From: JBEKTW01 sp963727845
GTDB taxonomy: Bacteria > Bacteroidota > Ignavibacteria > UBA10030 > SZUA-254
Reading direction: 5' to 3'
Assembly (NCBI GenBank): GCA_963727845.1
Contig: CAVSHI010000002.1
Location: 372,001-436,000, forward strand
Length of the DNA stretch: 64,000 bases
Within the stretch, counting starts at the first letter, position 1. Each line of letters begins with the position of its first letter. Below, piece after piece: positions 18,222 to 27,495 of this stretch. Under the pieces are notes generated by a model. It saw nothing but the letters and a program-made list of their open reading frames with translations, made no database searches and had not been told where the DNA came from. The translations under genes were made by a program, and so were the position numbers.

Positions 18222-20669
18222 ATGAAATTTAGACTGAAGAACAGTGGCTTTTCAAGCGTTTTGAAGAATCTCAAACTTCAGGACAACTCTGTTCTGAAGG
18301 TCTTGATAGGGATTTCATTGGTGGTGCTAATCGTCCTCATGTTCCCGAGTGGTGAGTCCATCGAGTTCTCCGGCCAGGTGGGGTCGGTGTGGACGAACAA
18401 CGACCTCATCGCCCCGTTTTCATTTCCCCTCTACAAGGACCCGAACCAGTTTGATGAGGAACAACGTACCGCCGTTGCTTCCATAATTCCCGTTGCCGAG
18501 CGCAGGCAGGATGTGGAGCAGGCAGACCTCGAGAATCTAAAAGTAACGATGGCAAACCTCCGCGAGGTGATCGATGCGCATCGCCGATGGCGCGGGACAC
18601 GCTCCATGACGGATTCGGTGAAGTCCGACCAGATCATGAGCCGCCTTCCCGTGACGATTTCCGATAAGCAATGGAACATACTCGGACAATGGCGAACGGG
18701 AGAGCTACGAAAAACAAATGCTGTGCTTCCCCAATTTGAGAGGGCGCTCCAGTCGATTCTGGTTGACATTCTCAAGCTGGGAGTTATCGATTCGAACGCA
18801 ATACTGCAGTCTCACACACGGCTAGCTCTGCGTAAAGGATCCATGGAAGAGATCATGGAAAGGCAGAAGCTCCTCGATATAGCCGGGGCCTCGATAGAGG
18901 CGCGGGATCGGCTCGGCGCTTCTCTCCCGCAGCCAGACATGCTCGGTCTAGGCGTTCAGATACTTCAATCCGTTCTTCGACCGAACATCGTGTATGACCG
19001 GGTTGAAACGGAGCGTCTCATCAATGTTGCCGCAGAGAGTGTTCCGAGGACGCTCGGATTTGTCCGGGAGAACGAGCGGATTGTCAGCAAACATGACCGG
19101 GTCACAGATGACGTGAAGCTGAAGCTCGATTCATTCAGGAAAGCGAAAGCGGAACAGGGCTCGGAGAATGACGTATGGATTCAGCGCGGGGGAATTCTCC
19201 TCCACGTGGCGCTCATTGTCGGCCTTTTCGGAGTTTACCTCTTCCTTTTCCGGAAGAAAATTTTCCACAACAACGCAATGCTCACGCAAATCGCGTTGCT
19301 CCTGGTCATGGAAACATTTTTCGCCCATCTTTCGCTTGCGGTTAACGTTGTTCAACCCGTTCAGTATCTTATATTCGTTCCCGCGGCCTCGATGCTCCTG
19401 GCGATTATCTTCGATTCGCGCGTTGCGCTTTATGGGACGGTGACCATGGCATTCCTGATCGCTGGGATACGCGGAAACGATTACGCGGTTGCAATTTGCT
19501 CGCTCATCGCGGGCTCTCTCGGCGCCTATACCGTGAGGGATATTCGCAACCGGACGCAAATTTTCCGCTCGCTCGGGTTCATATTCCTTGGGTATTCCGC
19601 CTCGATCCTTGCCCTTGCGCTGGAACGGTTTGAGAGCTTCGACACTATCTTCACTGAAATGACGTTCGCACTGGCAAATGCAGTGTTTTCCCCGGTCCTA
19701 ACATACGGCCTGCTTATCTTCTTCGAGCGGGTTTTTCGTGTGTCAACGGATCTGACGCTGCTTGAGCTCTCGGACTTCAATCATCCTCTGCTCCGGCAAC
19801 TTTCTGAGATAGCTCCGGGGACGTTTCATCACAGTGTTACGATTGGAAATCTCGCCGAGGCCGCGGCAGAGACGGTTGGTGCTAATCCCATCCTTGCCCG
19901 CGTCGGGGCCTATTACCACGACATCGGAAAGATGGAAAAACCCGAGTACTTTGTTGAGAACCAGACCGGCTCGCACAGCAAACACTCAAAATTGAAACCG
20001 CGCATGAGCGCGCTCGTTATTATCTCCCACGTCAAGGAAGGCATTGAGCTTGCGCGCCAGAAAGGGCTGCCCGAAAGGGTTGTCGACTTCATCCCGCAGC
20101 ACCACGGGACGAACAGGATTTCTTTCTTCTATGATAAAGCGTTGAAGCAGGCCGCCGCAAGAAAGAATCCGAAGGATACTGTCCGCGAAGAGGATTTCTG
20201 TTATCCGGGACCGAAACCACAATCGAAAGAGACCGCAATCGTGATGCTCGCCGACCTGGTGGAGGCGGCCACCCGGACGATCGAGGAAATTACACCACAG
20301 CGGCTTGAACTGATCGTCGATAACCTGATTAAACAACGATTCATTGAAGGACAACTGGACGAATGTGAGCTGACGCTCAAGGACATGACGAAGATCAAGG
20401 AGGCATTCATAAAGATCCTCATCGGCATCCACCATCAGCGAATCGAGTATCCCGAGCAAACCGCCGCGGGGACGAAAACTGCACAACAGCCGCAGGAGTC
20501 GCCGGCAGCGGCAACCCGAATGGAAGCGCCAAAGCTCGGCAGTGGAGAAGAGCCGAAACCTGCTGCGGTCGTTCCGCCTCCCGCCGTCGAACCTCCTGCC
20601 GTGGAAGTTGCACCGGTCACACCTCCAGTGCCGGTGGAGAACAGTCAGCCGACGGATCTGCCGCAATGA
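18222..20669 (+). CDS. 7TM-HD family phosphohydrolase (PgpH-type c-di-AMP phosphodiesterase)
   Basis: An 815-residue membrane enzyme. It has an N-terminal helix, an extracytoplasmic 7TMR-HDED-like region, and a block of seven hydrophobic helices (about 325-500). The cytosolic HD domain shows GTFHHSVTIGNLAEAA, the HD pair in AYYHDIGKMEKPEYF, and IPQHHGTNRISFF. A Pro/Val-rich tail of about 60 residues ends the protein. Homologues (PgpH, YqfF) hydrolyse cyclic di-AMP to pApA. The stop overlaps the xerD start (ATGA), so both are translated from one mRNA. Confidence 0.92.
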   Translation: MKFRLKNSGFSSVLKNLKLQDNSVLKVLIGISLVVLIVLMFPSGESIEFSGQVGSVWTNNDLIAPFSFPLYKDPNQFDEEQRTAVASIIPVAERRQDVEQADLENLKVTMANLREVIDAHRRWRGTRSMTDSVKSDQIMSRLPVTISDKQWNILGQWRTGELRKTNAVLPQFERALQSILVDILKLGVIDSNAILQSHTRLALRKGSMEEIMERQKLLDIAGASIEARDRLGASLPQPDMLGLGVQILQSVLRPNIVYDRVETERLINVAAESVPRTLGFVRENERIVSKHDRVTDDVKLKLDSFRKAKAEQGSENDVWIQRGGILLHVALIVGLFGVYLFLFRKKIFHNNAMLTQIALLLVMETFFAHLSLAVNVVQPVQYLIFVPAASMLLAIIFDSRVALYGTVTMAFLIAGIRGNDYAVAICSLIAGSLGAYTVRDIRNRTQIFRSLGFIFLGYSASILALALERFESFDTIFTEMTFALANAVFSPVLTYGLLIFFERVFRVSTDLTLLELSDFNHPLLRQLSEIAPGTFHHSVTIGNLAEAAAETVGANPILARVGAYYHDIGKMEKPEYFVENQTGSHSKHSKLKPRMSALVIISHVKEGIELARQKGLPERVVDFIPQHHGTNRISFFYDKALKQAAARKNPKDTVREEDFCYPGPKPQSKETAIVMLADLVEAATRTIEEITPQRLELIVDNLIKQRFIEGQLDECELTLKDMTKIKEAFIKILIGIHHQRIEYPEQTAAGTKTAQQPQESPAAATRMEAPKLGSGEEPKPAAVVPPPAVEPPAVEVAPVTPPVPVENSQPTDLPQ

Positions 20670-21556
20670 ACGAGCACCTCCAATCATACATTCATTTCCT
20701 CAAGGTTGAGAAGAATGCGTCAGAGAACACCGTCGAATCCTACAAGCGGGATCTCGTGCGATATCTTCAATTCCTGGAATCGAGGGGAATAAAATCGTCC
20801 AACAAGATCAAGGATTCTGATGTTTCGGCATTTCTCTCAACATTGTACGACCTCGGGTTGGCCTCGAAAAGTATCTCCAGGAATTTTTCCACGATCAAAG
20901 GATTCCACAAATTCCTGATGGGAGAAAAAATCAGCGTGACCGATCCAACACAGAACATCGACGCGCCGAAACTCTCCAGGACCTTGCCCAACGTTCTGAA
21001 CCAGAACGAAGTCGAAGCGATTTTGCATCAACCGGATACCATCGGCCCGCGCGGCGTCCGCGATAAGGCAATCCTCGAAACGATGTATGCTACCGGTGTG
21101 CGTGTGTCGGAATTGATTTCCCTGAAGCAGTCAGAGGTGTATTTCGACGTCGGTGCCGTGCGCGTATTCGGCAAGGGCTCCAAGGAACGGATCGTGCCGA
21201 TTGGTAAAATCGCCCTGGAATGGATTCAGAAGTACCAGCGTCAGGCGCGCAGTGAGCTCGCACGGAAGGGCAGAGGGCGCGACGTGCTGTTCCTGAACGC
21301 CCGCGGGCGCCCGATGAGCAGAATGGCGATCTGGAATATCGTCCATGCGTATACGTTGAAGGCCGGGATCAAGAAAGAAGTTCATCCGCATACATTCCGG
21401 CACTCCTTCGCGACCCATCTGCTTGAAGGCGGGGCGGATTTGCGTGCGGTTCAGGAAATGTTAGGCCATGCGGACATTTCCACAACCCAGATTTATACCC
21501 ATATCGACCGGGAGTACTTGAAGGAAGTTCACAGAACATTTCATCCGAGGGGGTAG
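20666..21556 (+). CDS. xerD: Tyrosine recombinase XerC/XerD type
   Basis: A 296-residue site-specific recombinase with the standard Xer length. The N-terminal SAM-like domain (SENTVESYKRDLVRYL) precedes the catalytic domain. Catalytic residues visible are the first Arg in ATGVRVSELISL, Lys in GKGSKER, HTFRHSFATHLLEGG (His-x2-Arg), GHADISTTQIYTHI with the nucleophilic Tyr. It most likely resolves chromosome dimers at dif rather than acting on an integrated element, since it sits in a housekeeping context. XerC versus XerD cannot be decided from this sequence alone. Confidence 0.85.
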   Translation: MNEHLQSYIHFLKVEKNASENTVESYKRDLVRYLQFLESRGIKSSNKIKDSDVSAFLSTLYDLGLASKSISRNFSTIKGFHKFLMGEKISVTDPTQNIDAPKLSRTLPNVLNQNEVEAILHQPDTIGPRGVRDKAILETMYATGVRVSELISLKQSEVYFDVGAVRVFGKGSKERIVPIGKIALEWIQKYQRQARSELARKGRGRDVLFLNARGRPMSRMAIWNIVHAYTLKAGIKKEVHPHTFRHSFATHLLEGGADLRAVQEMLGHADISTTQIYTHIDREYLKEVHRTFHPRG

Positions 21557-21885
21557 GAAGGGTGAAGCGGTGAGTGGGAGAATCGGTGAAGGGGTGAATG
21601 GGAGAAACGGTCAGACGGAGTAATGGATAAATGGAGTAGTTAGGTGGTTGTATGGTTAGATAGTTAAGTAGTTGAGATATTGAGATGCCAGAACGTTTTT
21701 TAATTTTTCATTTTTAATTTTGAATTGATAGCCAATAGCTAAGTGCCAGAACCAATGAGCGATGAACAATGAATAATGACCAATGACTCATGACGAATTA
21801 CAAAGAACCAGAAACCAAGAACAAAGAACTAAGAACTAGAAACGAACAACTAAGAACCAAGAACTAAAAACCAACAACATCTCTT
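21557..21885 (+). repeat. Degenerate 7-nt-period array, block 3
   Basis: The full gap between xerD and the M50 protease gene is a heptad array read A/G-rich on the plus strand. First come G-rich units (GGAGAAT, GGGGTGA), then TAGTTAA, GTAGTTG, AGATATT. A non-periodic core contains CCAGAACGTTTTTTAATTTT. After it come CAATAGC, CAATGAC, TCATGAC and a long regular run of AAAGAAC, CAAGAAC, TAAGAAC, TAAAAAC. The order of modules mirrors blocks 1 and 2 in reverse complement. Confidence 0.88.
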
Positions 21886-21889
21886 CTGA

Positions 21890-22564
21890 TTGAATACAGT
21901 GCTTGACCAAATATATATTCTACCGATTCTATTGTTTTCCGTCGTGATCCACGAGCTGGCGCACGGGTGGATGGCATTGCGGTTGGGAGATACGACCGCC
22001 CGGGACATGGGGCGCCTGACGCTGAACCCGATTCCTCACATTGACCCCGTCGGCTCCATTCTGGTTCCGCTGTTCTCGCTGTTCGTCGCCGGGCGCGTTT
22101 TCATAGCATGGGCGAAGCCGGTTCCGGTGAATCCGATGAATTTTTCAAACTACCGGAGAGATGATGTTCTGGTTTCCGTCGTCGGCCCGCTTTCCAATTT
22201 GTTGCTTGCGCTGGCCTGCACAATTATTTTTATCATTCTCGCTCTCATCACTCCATTGATGAGTCAAACCGGTTCCGTTCTGGATGAACTCATGACGTTT
22301 ATGTTGAAGATGTTTGCGGGCGGCATTACGCTCAACGTCGTGCTGGCGGTTTTCAATCTGATCCCTATTCCACCGCTCGACGGTTCCCATGTCGCGGCAT
22401 CGATGATGCCGGATGAGATGAGCGAACGTTACCGCAGCGTTGGATTTCTCGGCATTTTCGTCATTCTCCTGCTGATGCGCTGGCCGCCGTTCAGCATGCT
22501 GTTCACGTACATCATTGAAACCCTCACATTCCCGTTTCAGTTTCTGATACACATCTTTCTATGA
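21890..22564 (+). CDS. Site-2 protease family (M50) membrane metalloprotease
   Basis: A 224-residue integral membrane zinc protease. The active-site helix carries HExxH in VVIHELAHGWMALRLGD. NPIPHIDPVGSILVP follows, and the third ligand region is NLIPIPPLDGSH. It has about five to six hydrophobic helices and no PDZ domain, matching the short M50 subgroup of unknown substrate. The start is TTG 21890 or GTG 21899; there is no upstream ATG because the heptad array ends only a few bases before. It is followed within 10 bp by the DUF1611 gene. Confidence 0.88.
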   Translation: MNTVLDQIYILPILLFSVVIHELAHGWMALRLGDTTARDMGRLTLNPIPHIDPVGSILVPLFSLFVAGRVFIAWAKPVPVNPMNFSNYRRDDVLVSVVGPLSNLLLALACTIIFIILALITPLMSQTGSVLDELMTFMLKMFAGGITLNVVLAVFNLIPIPPLDGSHVAASMMPDEMSERYRSVGFLGIFVILLLMRWPPFSMLFTYIIETLTFPFQFLIHIFL

Positions 22565-22571
22565 CCGCACG

Positions 22572-23642
22572 ATGAAACAGCATCGCCGCATCATTGTCCT
22601 CGCCGAAGGCAAGTTCAGTCCGTTTGCATCGAAGACGGCGAACCAGGCCATCCGGTATATTCCCGATGAAGTGGTGGGAGTGATCGACAGTCTTCAGGCC
22701 GGTCGTTCGGCACAGGACGTCCTCGGATTCGGAGGAAGTATCCCAGTGGTTCCGGACCTAACGTCGGGATTGCAGCGGAAGCCCGACACACTCCTGATCG
22801 GCATCGCTCCGACAGGAGGGAAGCTGCCCGATTCCTGGAGGCATATCGTGAAGGAAGCCATTGAGAACAAGTTGAACATCATCAGCGGTTTGCACACGCT
22901 CCTTTCAGAAGACGAGGAGTTTGCGAAAAGTGCGAAGGCGAACAACGTGAGCCTCAACGATCTGCGAAAGGTTCCCGCCGAGTACGAAGCGATCTCGCAG
23001 GGTCATTGGAAAACCCGAAGCTCAAAAACCATTCTCACCGTCGGGACGGATTGTAACGTCGGGAAAATGACTGCCTCGCTTGAATTGCATCGCGAGTTCG
23101 AGCGCCGCGGCCTGTCATCGGATTTTCTTGCGACGGGTCAGACAGGAATCCTGCTGTCGGGCAGGGGAATCGCCGTGGATTCCGTGCTGAGCGATTACGT
23201 TGCCGGGTCGATCGAACTGGAAATTGACAAGAGGGCGGGAGAGGGCAAAAAGTTCATTCATATTGAGGGACAGGGATCACTCACACACCAGGGGTATTCG
23301 AGTGTGACGCTCGGTCTCATGCACGGCGCCATGCCGGACGCGATGGTCATGGTGCACCATCCGGCCAGGCATGCCGATGATTATGATTTTTCAATCGACG
23401 ATGTGAAGCGACTCATCGGAATTCACGAAATGATCCTCGCTCCGTTCAAGCCATCGAAGGTCGTTGCCATTGCTCTGAACACGATTGACATGACTCCCCT
23501 GCAATCGGAGGTTGCACAACGCTCGGTGGAGGAACAAACTGGCCTGCCGGTGGGCAACGTTCTTACGCCGGAGGTGGAGCGGCTTGCCGACGCGATTCTG
23601 GAACATCTTGACTGTGAAAGAAAGGAAACTTTGGCATCATGA
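22572..23642 (+). CDS. DUF1611 P-loop protein (DgcN-like)
   Basis: A 356-residue cytosolic protein. An N-terminal Rossmann-like domain (IIVLAEGKFSPFASKTAN; TLLIGIAPTGGKLPDSW) is followed by a P-loop domain with GTDCNVGKMTAS and a downstream IEGQGSLTHQGYSSV. These match DUF1611/DgcN proteins, some of which are described as N-acyltransferases acting on D-amino acids. In such genomes the gene is often beside amino-acid or dipeptide-epimerase genes. Here its stop overlaps the lysC start (ATGA), so I infer a role connected with amino-acid or peptidoglycan-precursor metabolism. The reaction is not settled from sequence. Confidence 0.8.
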   Translation: MKQHRRIIVLAEGKFSPFASKTANQAIRYIPDEVVGVIDSLQAGRSAQDVLGFGGSIPVVPDLTSGLQRKPDTLLIGIAPTGGKLPDSWRHIVKEAIENKLNIISGLHTLLSEDEEFAKSAKANNVSLNDLRKVPAEYEAISQGHWKTRSSKTILTVGTDCNVGKMTASLELHREFERRGLSSDFLATGQTGILLSGRGIAVDSVLSDYVAGSIELEIDKRAGEGKKFIHIEGQGSLTHQGYSSVTLGLMHGAMPDAMVMVHHPARHADDYDFSIDDVKRLIGIHEMILAPFKPSKVVAIALNTIDMTPLQSEVAQRSVEEQTGLPVGNVLTPEVERLADAILEHLDCERKETLAS

Positions 23643-25006
23643 TCGTCATGAAGTTTGGCGGCACTTCCGTTGAAGACGCCGCGAGTATCAAGCGCGTGGT
23701 TAGCATCGTCAGACGTGAAATGGGACGGCGTCCCCTAGTGGTCGTGTCGGCATGTGCCGGTGTGACCAATGACCTCATCAAAGTTGCGGAATTGGCTCGC
23801 AAAGGTGATAGGGATGCATCTACTGGCGTTCTGAGTAAGCTCCATGAGCGTCATCGGGCAATAGTCGATGGAATTTTGTATCCGCCAACGAGCGATCGCG
23901 TTCTCGACGCGGTGAGTAAACTTTTTGAAGAACTTCGGAATCTTGTAATGGGTGTGTACCTGCTTGGAGAACTCACGAACAGGTCGCTCGATACGTTTTC
24001 TGCGTACGGCGAGCGTTTGTCATCCTTGATCATCGAGGCGGCTCTTTTGCAGGACGGGCTGCAGGCGGAGCTTCTCGACGCCCGTTCCGTCATGATCACC
24101 GACGCTCACTTCGGCTCCGCGCATCCGTTGTTCGATGCACTTTCGGAACGCGTGACCGAAATCCTGACGCCCGCCTTGAAATCCGGGAAAACGGTGCTGA
24201 CTCAGGGGTTCATTGGCGCAACGGGGGACGGCGCCACAACGACCATCGGCCGCGGCGGGTCGGATTACAGCGCCGCACTTTTCGGCGCGGCTCTCGGCGC
24301 GGAAGAAATCCAGATCTGGACAGATGTCGACGGAATGATGACAGCCGATCCAAGAATTGTCCTGGAAGCGAAGATCGTCCAGCAGATGACGTTCGACGAG
24401 GCGTCCGAGCTTGCGTATTTTGGGGCGAAAGTTCTTCATCCGAAGACGATCCTGCCCGCAGTACAGCGGAATATTCCCGTGCGCGTCCTGAATTCACGGA
24501 GACCCGAGCTCAAAGGAACGCTCATTCTCAAGTCGCCGGCGCCGGGAGGGAAATCTCCGGTCAAATCGATAGCTTCAAAGAAAGGCATCACGCTGGTCAA
24601 CGTTTCATCCTCGCGCATGCTTCTGGCACACGGATTTCTCGCAAGGATTTTCTCCATTTTTGCCGACCATCAGAAGAGCGTCGATGTCGTTTCCACTTCG
24701 GAGGTGAGCGTTTCAGTGACGATCGACAGCAAGGACGGCCTCGATGCGATCCGTGCCGAGCTCGAGCAGATCGGCGAAACGCGCGTTGCTTCCGGGAAGG
24801 CGATTATCTGCATCGTCGGCGAGAGAATGAAGGACACTCCGGGAATTGCGGCAAGAGTGTTTGGGGCGCTCGCGCGGGCACAGGTGAACGTCGAAATGGT
24901 ATCCGAGGGCGCTTCGGAGATCAACATCACACTTGTTGTGGATGAGGGCGCCGCTGACAACGCCGTCCGTGTTCTCCACGAGGAATTCTTTGCAACCCAT
25001 GACTGA
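23639..25006 (+). CDS. lysC: Aspartate kinase
   Basis: A monofunctional aspartokinase (455 aa) catalysing the first step from aspartate to lysine, threonine and methionine. The N-terminal kinase motif VMKFGGTSVEDA is canonical. SAYGERLSS, GRGGSDYSAALFG and WTDVDGMMTADPR define the substrate and ATP sites. The C-terminal third holds two ACT domains (about residues 310-450; SVSVTIDS, VNVEMVSEGASEINIT), so allosteric feedback by lysine or threonine is likely. It lies directly upstream of lysA and asd. Confidence 0.95.
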   Translation: MIVMKFGGTSVEDAASIKRVVSIVRREMGRRPLVVVSACAGVTNDLIKVAELARKGDRDASTGVLSKLHERHRAIVDGILYPPTSDRVLDAVSKLFEELRNLVMGVYLLGELTNRSLDTFSAYGERLSSLIIEAALLQDGLQAELLDARSVMITDAHFGSAHPLFDALSERVTEILTPALKSGKTVLTQGFIGATGDGATTTIGRGGSDYSAALFGAALGAEEIQIWTDVDGMMTADPRIVLEAKIVQQMTFDEASELAYFGAKVLHPKTILPAVQRNIPVRVLNSRRPELKGTLILKSPAPGGKSPVKSIASKKGITLVNVSSSRMLLAHGFLARIFSIFADHQKSVDVVSTSEVSVSVTIDSKDGLDAIRAELEQIGETRVASGKAIICIVGERMKDTPGIAARVFGALARAQVNVEMVSEGASEINITLVVDEGAADNAVRVLHEEFFATHD

Positions 25007-25031
25007 AATTTGGAGTCATTGAAGACCAGGC

Positions 25032-26297
25032 ATGAGAGAACTTAATTACAAGGATGACCGCCTCCGGTGTGAAACTGTTCTGGCGGAAGAAATTGCCGCC
25101 CGGTTCGGAACCCCGCTCTATGTCTACAGCAAGAATTCCATCCTCGACCATTGCCGTCACATCGAGAACGCATTCGGTGAGATCGACCATCTTTCATGCT
25201 ACGCGGTGAAAGCCAACGCCAACGGGGAAATTCTGCGGCTAATTGCGAATGAAGGCATCGGCGCAGGCGTTGGTTCGGCCGGAGAACTGCACATGGCCCT
25301 CCGGGCCGGTTTTCCCCCCGGCAAGATCACGTACAGCGGGGTGGGGAAGCGGGATGACGAAATTGAATACGCTCTCCGCGAAAATATTCTTTCGCTGAAT
25401 GTTGAATCGGAAGAAGAGCTGGGAGTCATATCGGCGATAGCGAAACGCCTCGGCGTGCGCGCCCGGATTCTGCTTCGCGTTAGTTTTGACCTGGATGCCG
25501 GAACCCATCCGTACATTACGACCGGCAAAAAGTCGAATAAGTTCGGAGTCGAGTCCTCCGAGGCCGCCGTCATCCTGCAGAAAGCCGTCAGTCTACCAGG
25601 GATAGAAGTCGTAGGGATTCACAATCATATCGGTTCGCAGATCACAAACGTCGACGCGTTTGTTGCCGCCGCCGAACAGACACGCGCGCTCGTCCATCAG
25701 CTCCGGTCAAAGGGCATTCCGATTCATCACTTGAACTTTGGCGGAGGGTTTGGCGTTCAGTATCATGACTTCGTCACCCATCCGTCTTTACCCGTGGATG
25801 AAGAAGCCGCCGATTCCGGGATCACGACGGTGGCGCTCCTGAAGGCGATTCTGCCAGTCCTGGAAGAGACGAAGTGTAAGATTTTGATTGAGCCCGGCCG
25901 TTCCATCGTCGCTCACGCCGGCATTTTACTCACGAGAGTCCTTTACACCAAGGAGAACAGTGAAAAAAGATTTGTCATTGTCGATGCCGGAATGAACGAC
26001 TTGATCCGTCCGAGTCTCTATCATTCATATCACCAGGTCGTCCCGCTCCGCATCCAGGACTCACCGCATGAAACGGTTGATGTTGTCGGTCCCCTGTGTG
26101 AGTCGGGAGATTTTATCGCGCTGGATAGGAATCTGCCGCGCGTCAAACGTGGCGATTACCTCGCGGTACTCTGTTCCGGGGCCTACGGTTACGCTCTATC
26201 ATCGAACTACAACGCCCGCCCGCGGCCGGCAGAGGTACTCGTTGACGGCGCTGATGCTCGCGTGATTCGACCGCGGGAAAGTGTCGACCAATTATGA
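25032..26297 (+). CDS. lysA: Diaminopimelate decarboxylase
   Basis: A 421-residue PLP enzyme of fold-type III that converts meso-diaminopimelate to lysine. The PLP lysine lies in SCYAVKANANGEILRLI. Other family motifs are GAGVGSAGELHMAL, KFGVESSEA, GIHNHIGSQI, NFGGGFGVQY and the C-terminal GPLCESGDFIALDR containing the active-site Cys from the partner subunit. GAYGYALSSNYNARPRP ends the conserved region. Length and order are typical. Confidence 0.95.
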   Translation: MRELNYKDDRLRCETVLAEEIAARFGTPLYVYSKNSILDHCRHIENAFGEIDHLSCYAVKANANGEILRLIANEGIGAGVGSAGELHMALRAGFPPGKITYSGVGKRDDEIEYALRENILSLNVESEEELGVISAIAKRLGVRARILLRVSFDLDAGTHPYITTGKKSNKFGVESSEAAVILQKAVSLPGIEVVGIHNHIGSQITNVDAFVAAAEQTRALVHQLRSKGIPIHHLNFGGGFGVQYHDFVTHPSLPVDEEAADSGITTVALLKAILPVLEETKCKILIEPGRSIVAHAGILLTRVLYTKENSEKRFVIVDAGMNDLIRPSLYHSYHQVVPLRIQDSPHETVDVVGPLCESGDFIALDRNLPRVKRGDYLAVLCSGAYGYALSSNYNARPRPAEVLVDGADARVIRPRESVDQL

Positions 26298-26309
26298 GTG
26301 ATGTGACCC

Positions 26310-27302
26310 ATGAAACAGTTTGATGTTGCCGTTGTCGGCGCGACCGGGTTGGTCGGAAGAAAGATGGTGCAGGTCCTGGCAGAGCGGAAATTTCCCCTCG
26401 GCGAACTGCGTCTGCTTGCGACGAAGAAATCCGTGGGAAAGGTAATTCAGTGTGGCGACAGGACGGTGCGTGTTGAGGAGCTGACCCCGAAAAGTTTCAA
26501 GGGAATTCAAATCGCTTTGTTTTCTGCCGGCGCAGCAGTGAGCAAGGAATTCGCGCCGCTTGCTGTGAAGGCAGGGGCGGTTGTGATCGATAACAGCAGC
26601 GCGTTTCGCCTGGATGAAAACGTGCCTCTTGTTGTTCCCGAAGTCAATCCCCACCAAATCTTGCGTCATCATGGAATCATTTCAAATCCGAATTGTTCTA
26701 CTATCCAGATGGTTGTCGCTCTGAAACCGCTTCATGACAGATGGCGGATCCGGCGGATTGTTGTGGCGACCTATCAAGCTGTGACGGGCGCCGGACAGAA
26801 AGGAGTCGACCAGCTGGAGTGCGAGATTGCAGGCGATGAAGATGTTCAGCGCAAGTTTCCGCACCCGATTGCGTACAATGTTCTTCCGCAGATAGATGTG
26901 TTTTTCGAAGACGGATCTACGCGTGAGGAACGCAAGATGGTATTGGAAACCAGGAAAATATTCGGTGATGACTCGGTCAAAGTCACGGCAACCTGCGCTC
27001 GCGTTCCCGTGCTTGGCGGGCATAGCGAAGCCGTAAATGTCGAATTTGACAGACATTTTGAGCTGGAGGATGTGCGTGAAACTTTACTCCATGCTCCCGG
27101 TGTTTGTTTACAGGATGACATTCAAGAAAGTGTTTACCCGATGCCGATTTGGGCCAACGACAAAGATGACGTTTTTGTCGGACGCATCCGTCGGGATGAC
27201 ACCGTTGACAATGGTCTGAATCTCTGGGTCGTCTCGGACAGCTTGAGAAAGGGGGCTGCAACAAATGCCGTCCAAATCGCAGAGGAACTAATTAGGCAAT
27301 GA
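26310..27302 (+). CDS. asd: Aspartate-semialdehyde dehydrogenase
   Basis: A 330-residue NADP-dependent enzyme reducing aspartyl phosphate to the semialdehyde. The N-terminal dinucleotide fold reads VVGATGLVGRKMVQVL. The catalytic Cys is in IISNPNCSTIQM. YQAVTGAGQKGVDQL, RVPVLGGHSEAVNVEF and VGRIRRDDTVDNGLNLW are further ASADH signatures. It starts 12 bp after lysA. Lysine genes lysC-lysA-asd form a continuous transcript that also includes the DUF1611 and M50 genes upstream. Confidence 0.95.
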   Translation: MKQFDVAVVGATGLVGRKMVQVLAERKFPLGELRLLATKKSVGKVIQCGDRTVRVEELTPKSFKGIQIALFSAGAAVSKEFAPLAVKAGAVVIDNSSAFRLDENVPLVVPEVNPHQILRHHGIISNPNCSTIQMVVALKPLHDRWRIRRIVVATYQAVTGAGQKGVDQLECEIAGDEDVQRKFPHPIAYNVLPQIDVFFEDGSTREERKMVLETRKIFGDDSVKVTATCARVPVLGGHSEAVNVEFDRHFELEDVRETLLHAPGVCLQDDIQESVYPMPIWANDKDDVFVGRIRRDDTVDNGLNLWVVSDSLRKGAATNAVQIAEELIRQ

Positions 27303-27478
27303 GTAATGTGCCGTGAGCTAAAGGCGAAAAGCCAATTGCCAAGAGCCAAGTACGAATGACCAAGAACTAAGTAGTCAGGAGACAGAATTCAGAAGCCAAC
27401 GGCTAACAGCTTTATGCCTAACAGCTGAAACTTGAGACCTAAAACCCATAACCTATAACCTAAAACCTATCACCTTAC
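27303..27478 (+). repeat. Degenerate 7-nt-period array, block 4
   Basis: This fills the gap between asd and the redoxin gene. Heptads align without gaps for most of its length: AAGCCAA, TTGCCAA, GAGCCAA, GTACGAA, TGACCAA, GAACTAA, then a second register with ATAACCT, ATAACCT, AAAACCT, ATCACCT. It lacks the A/T-rich ACGTT core of the other three blocks. A ribosome-binding AAGGAG follows it just before the next gene. Confidence 0.88.
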
Positions 27479-27495
27479 ATCAAGGAGATCCATCT

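Noticed and set aside
20666..21556. The tyrosine recombinase as the integrase of a prophage or island
   Set aside because: Length and motifs match housekeeping Xer proteins, it is ATGA-coupled to a PgpH-type gene, and no attachment repeats or phage genes are nearby.
15241..27478. Heptad arrays as CRISPR arrays
   Set aside because: The period is 7 nt with no 24-40-nt repeats or unique spacers, and there are no cas genes nearby.
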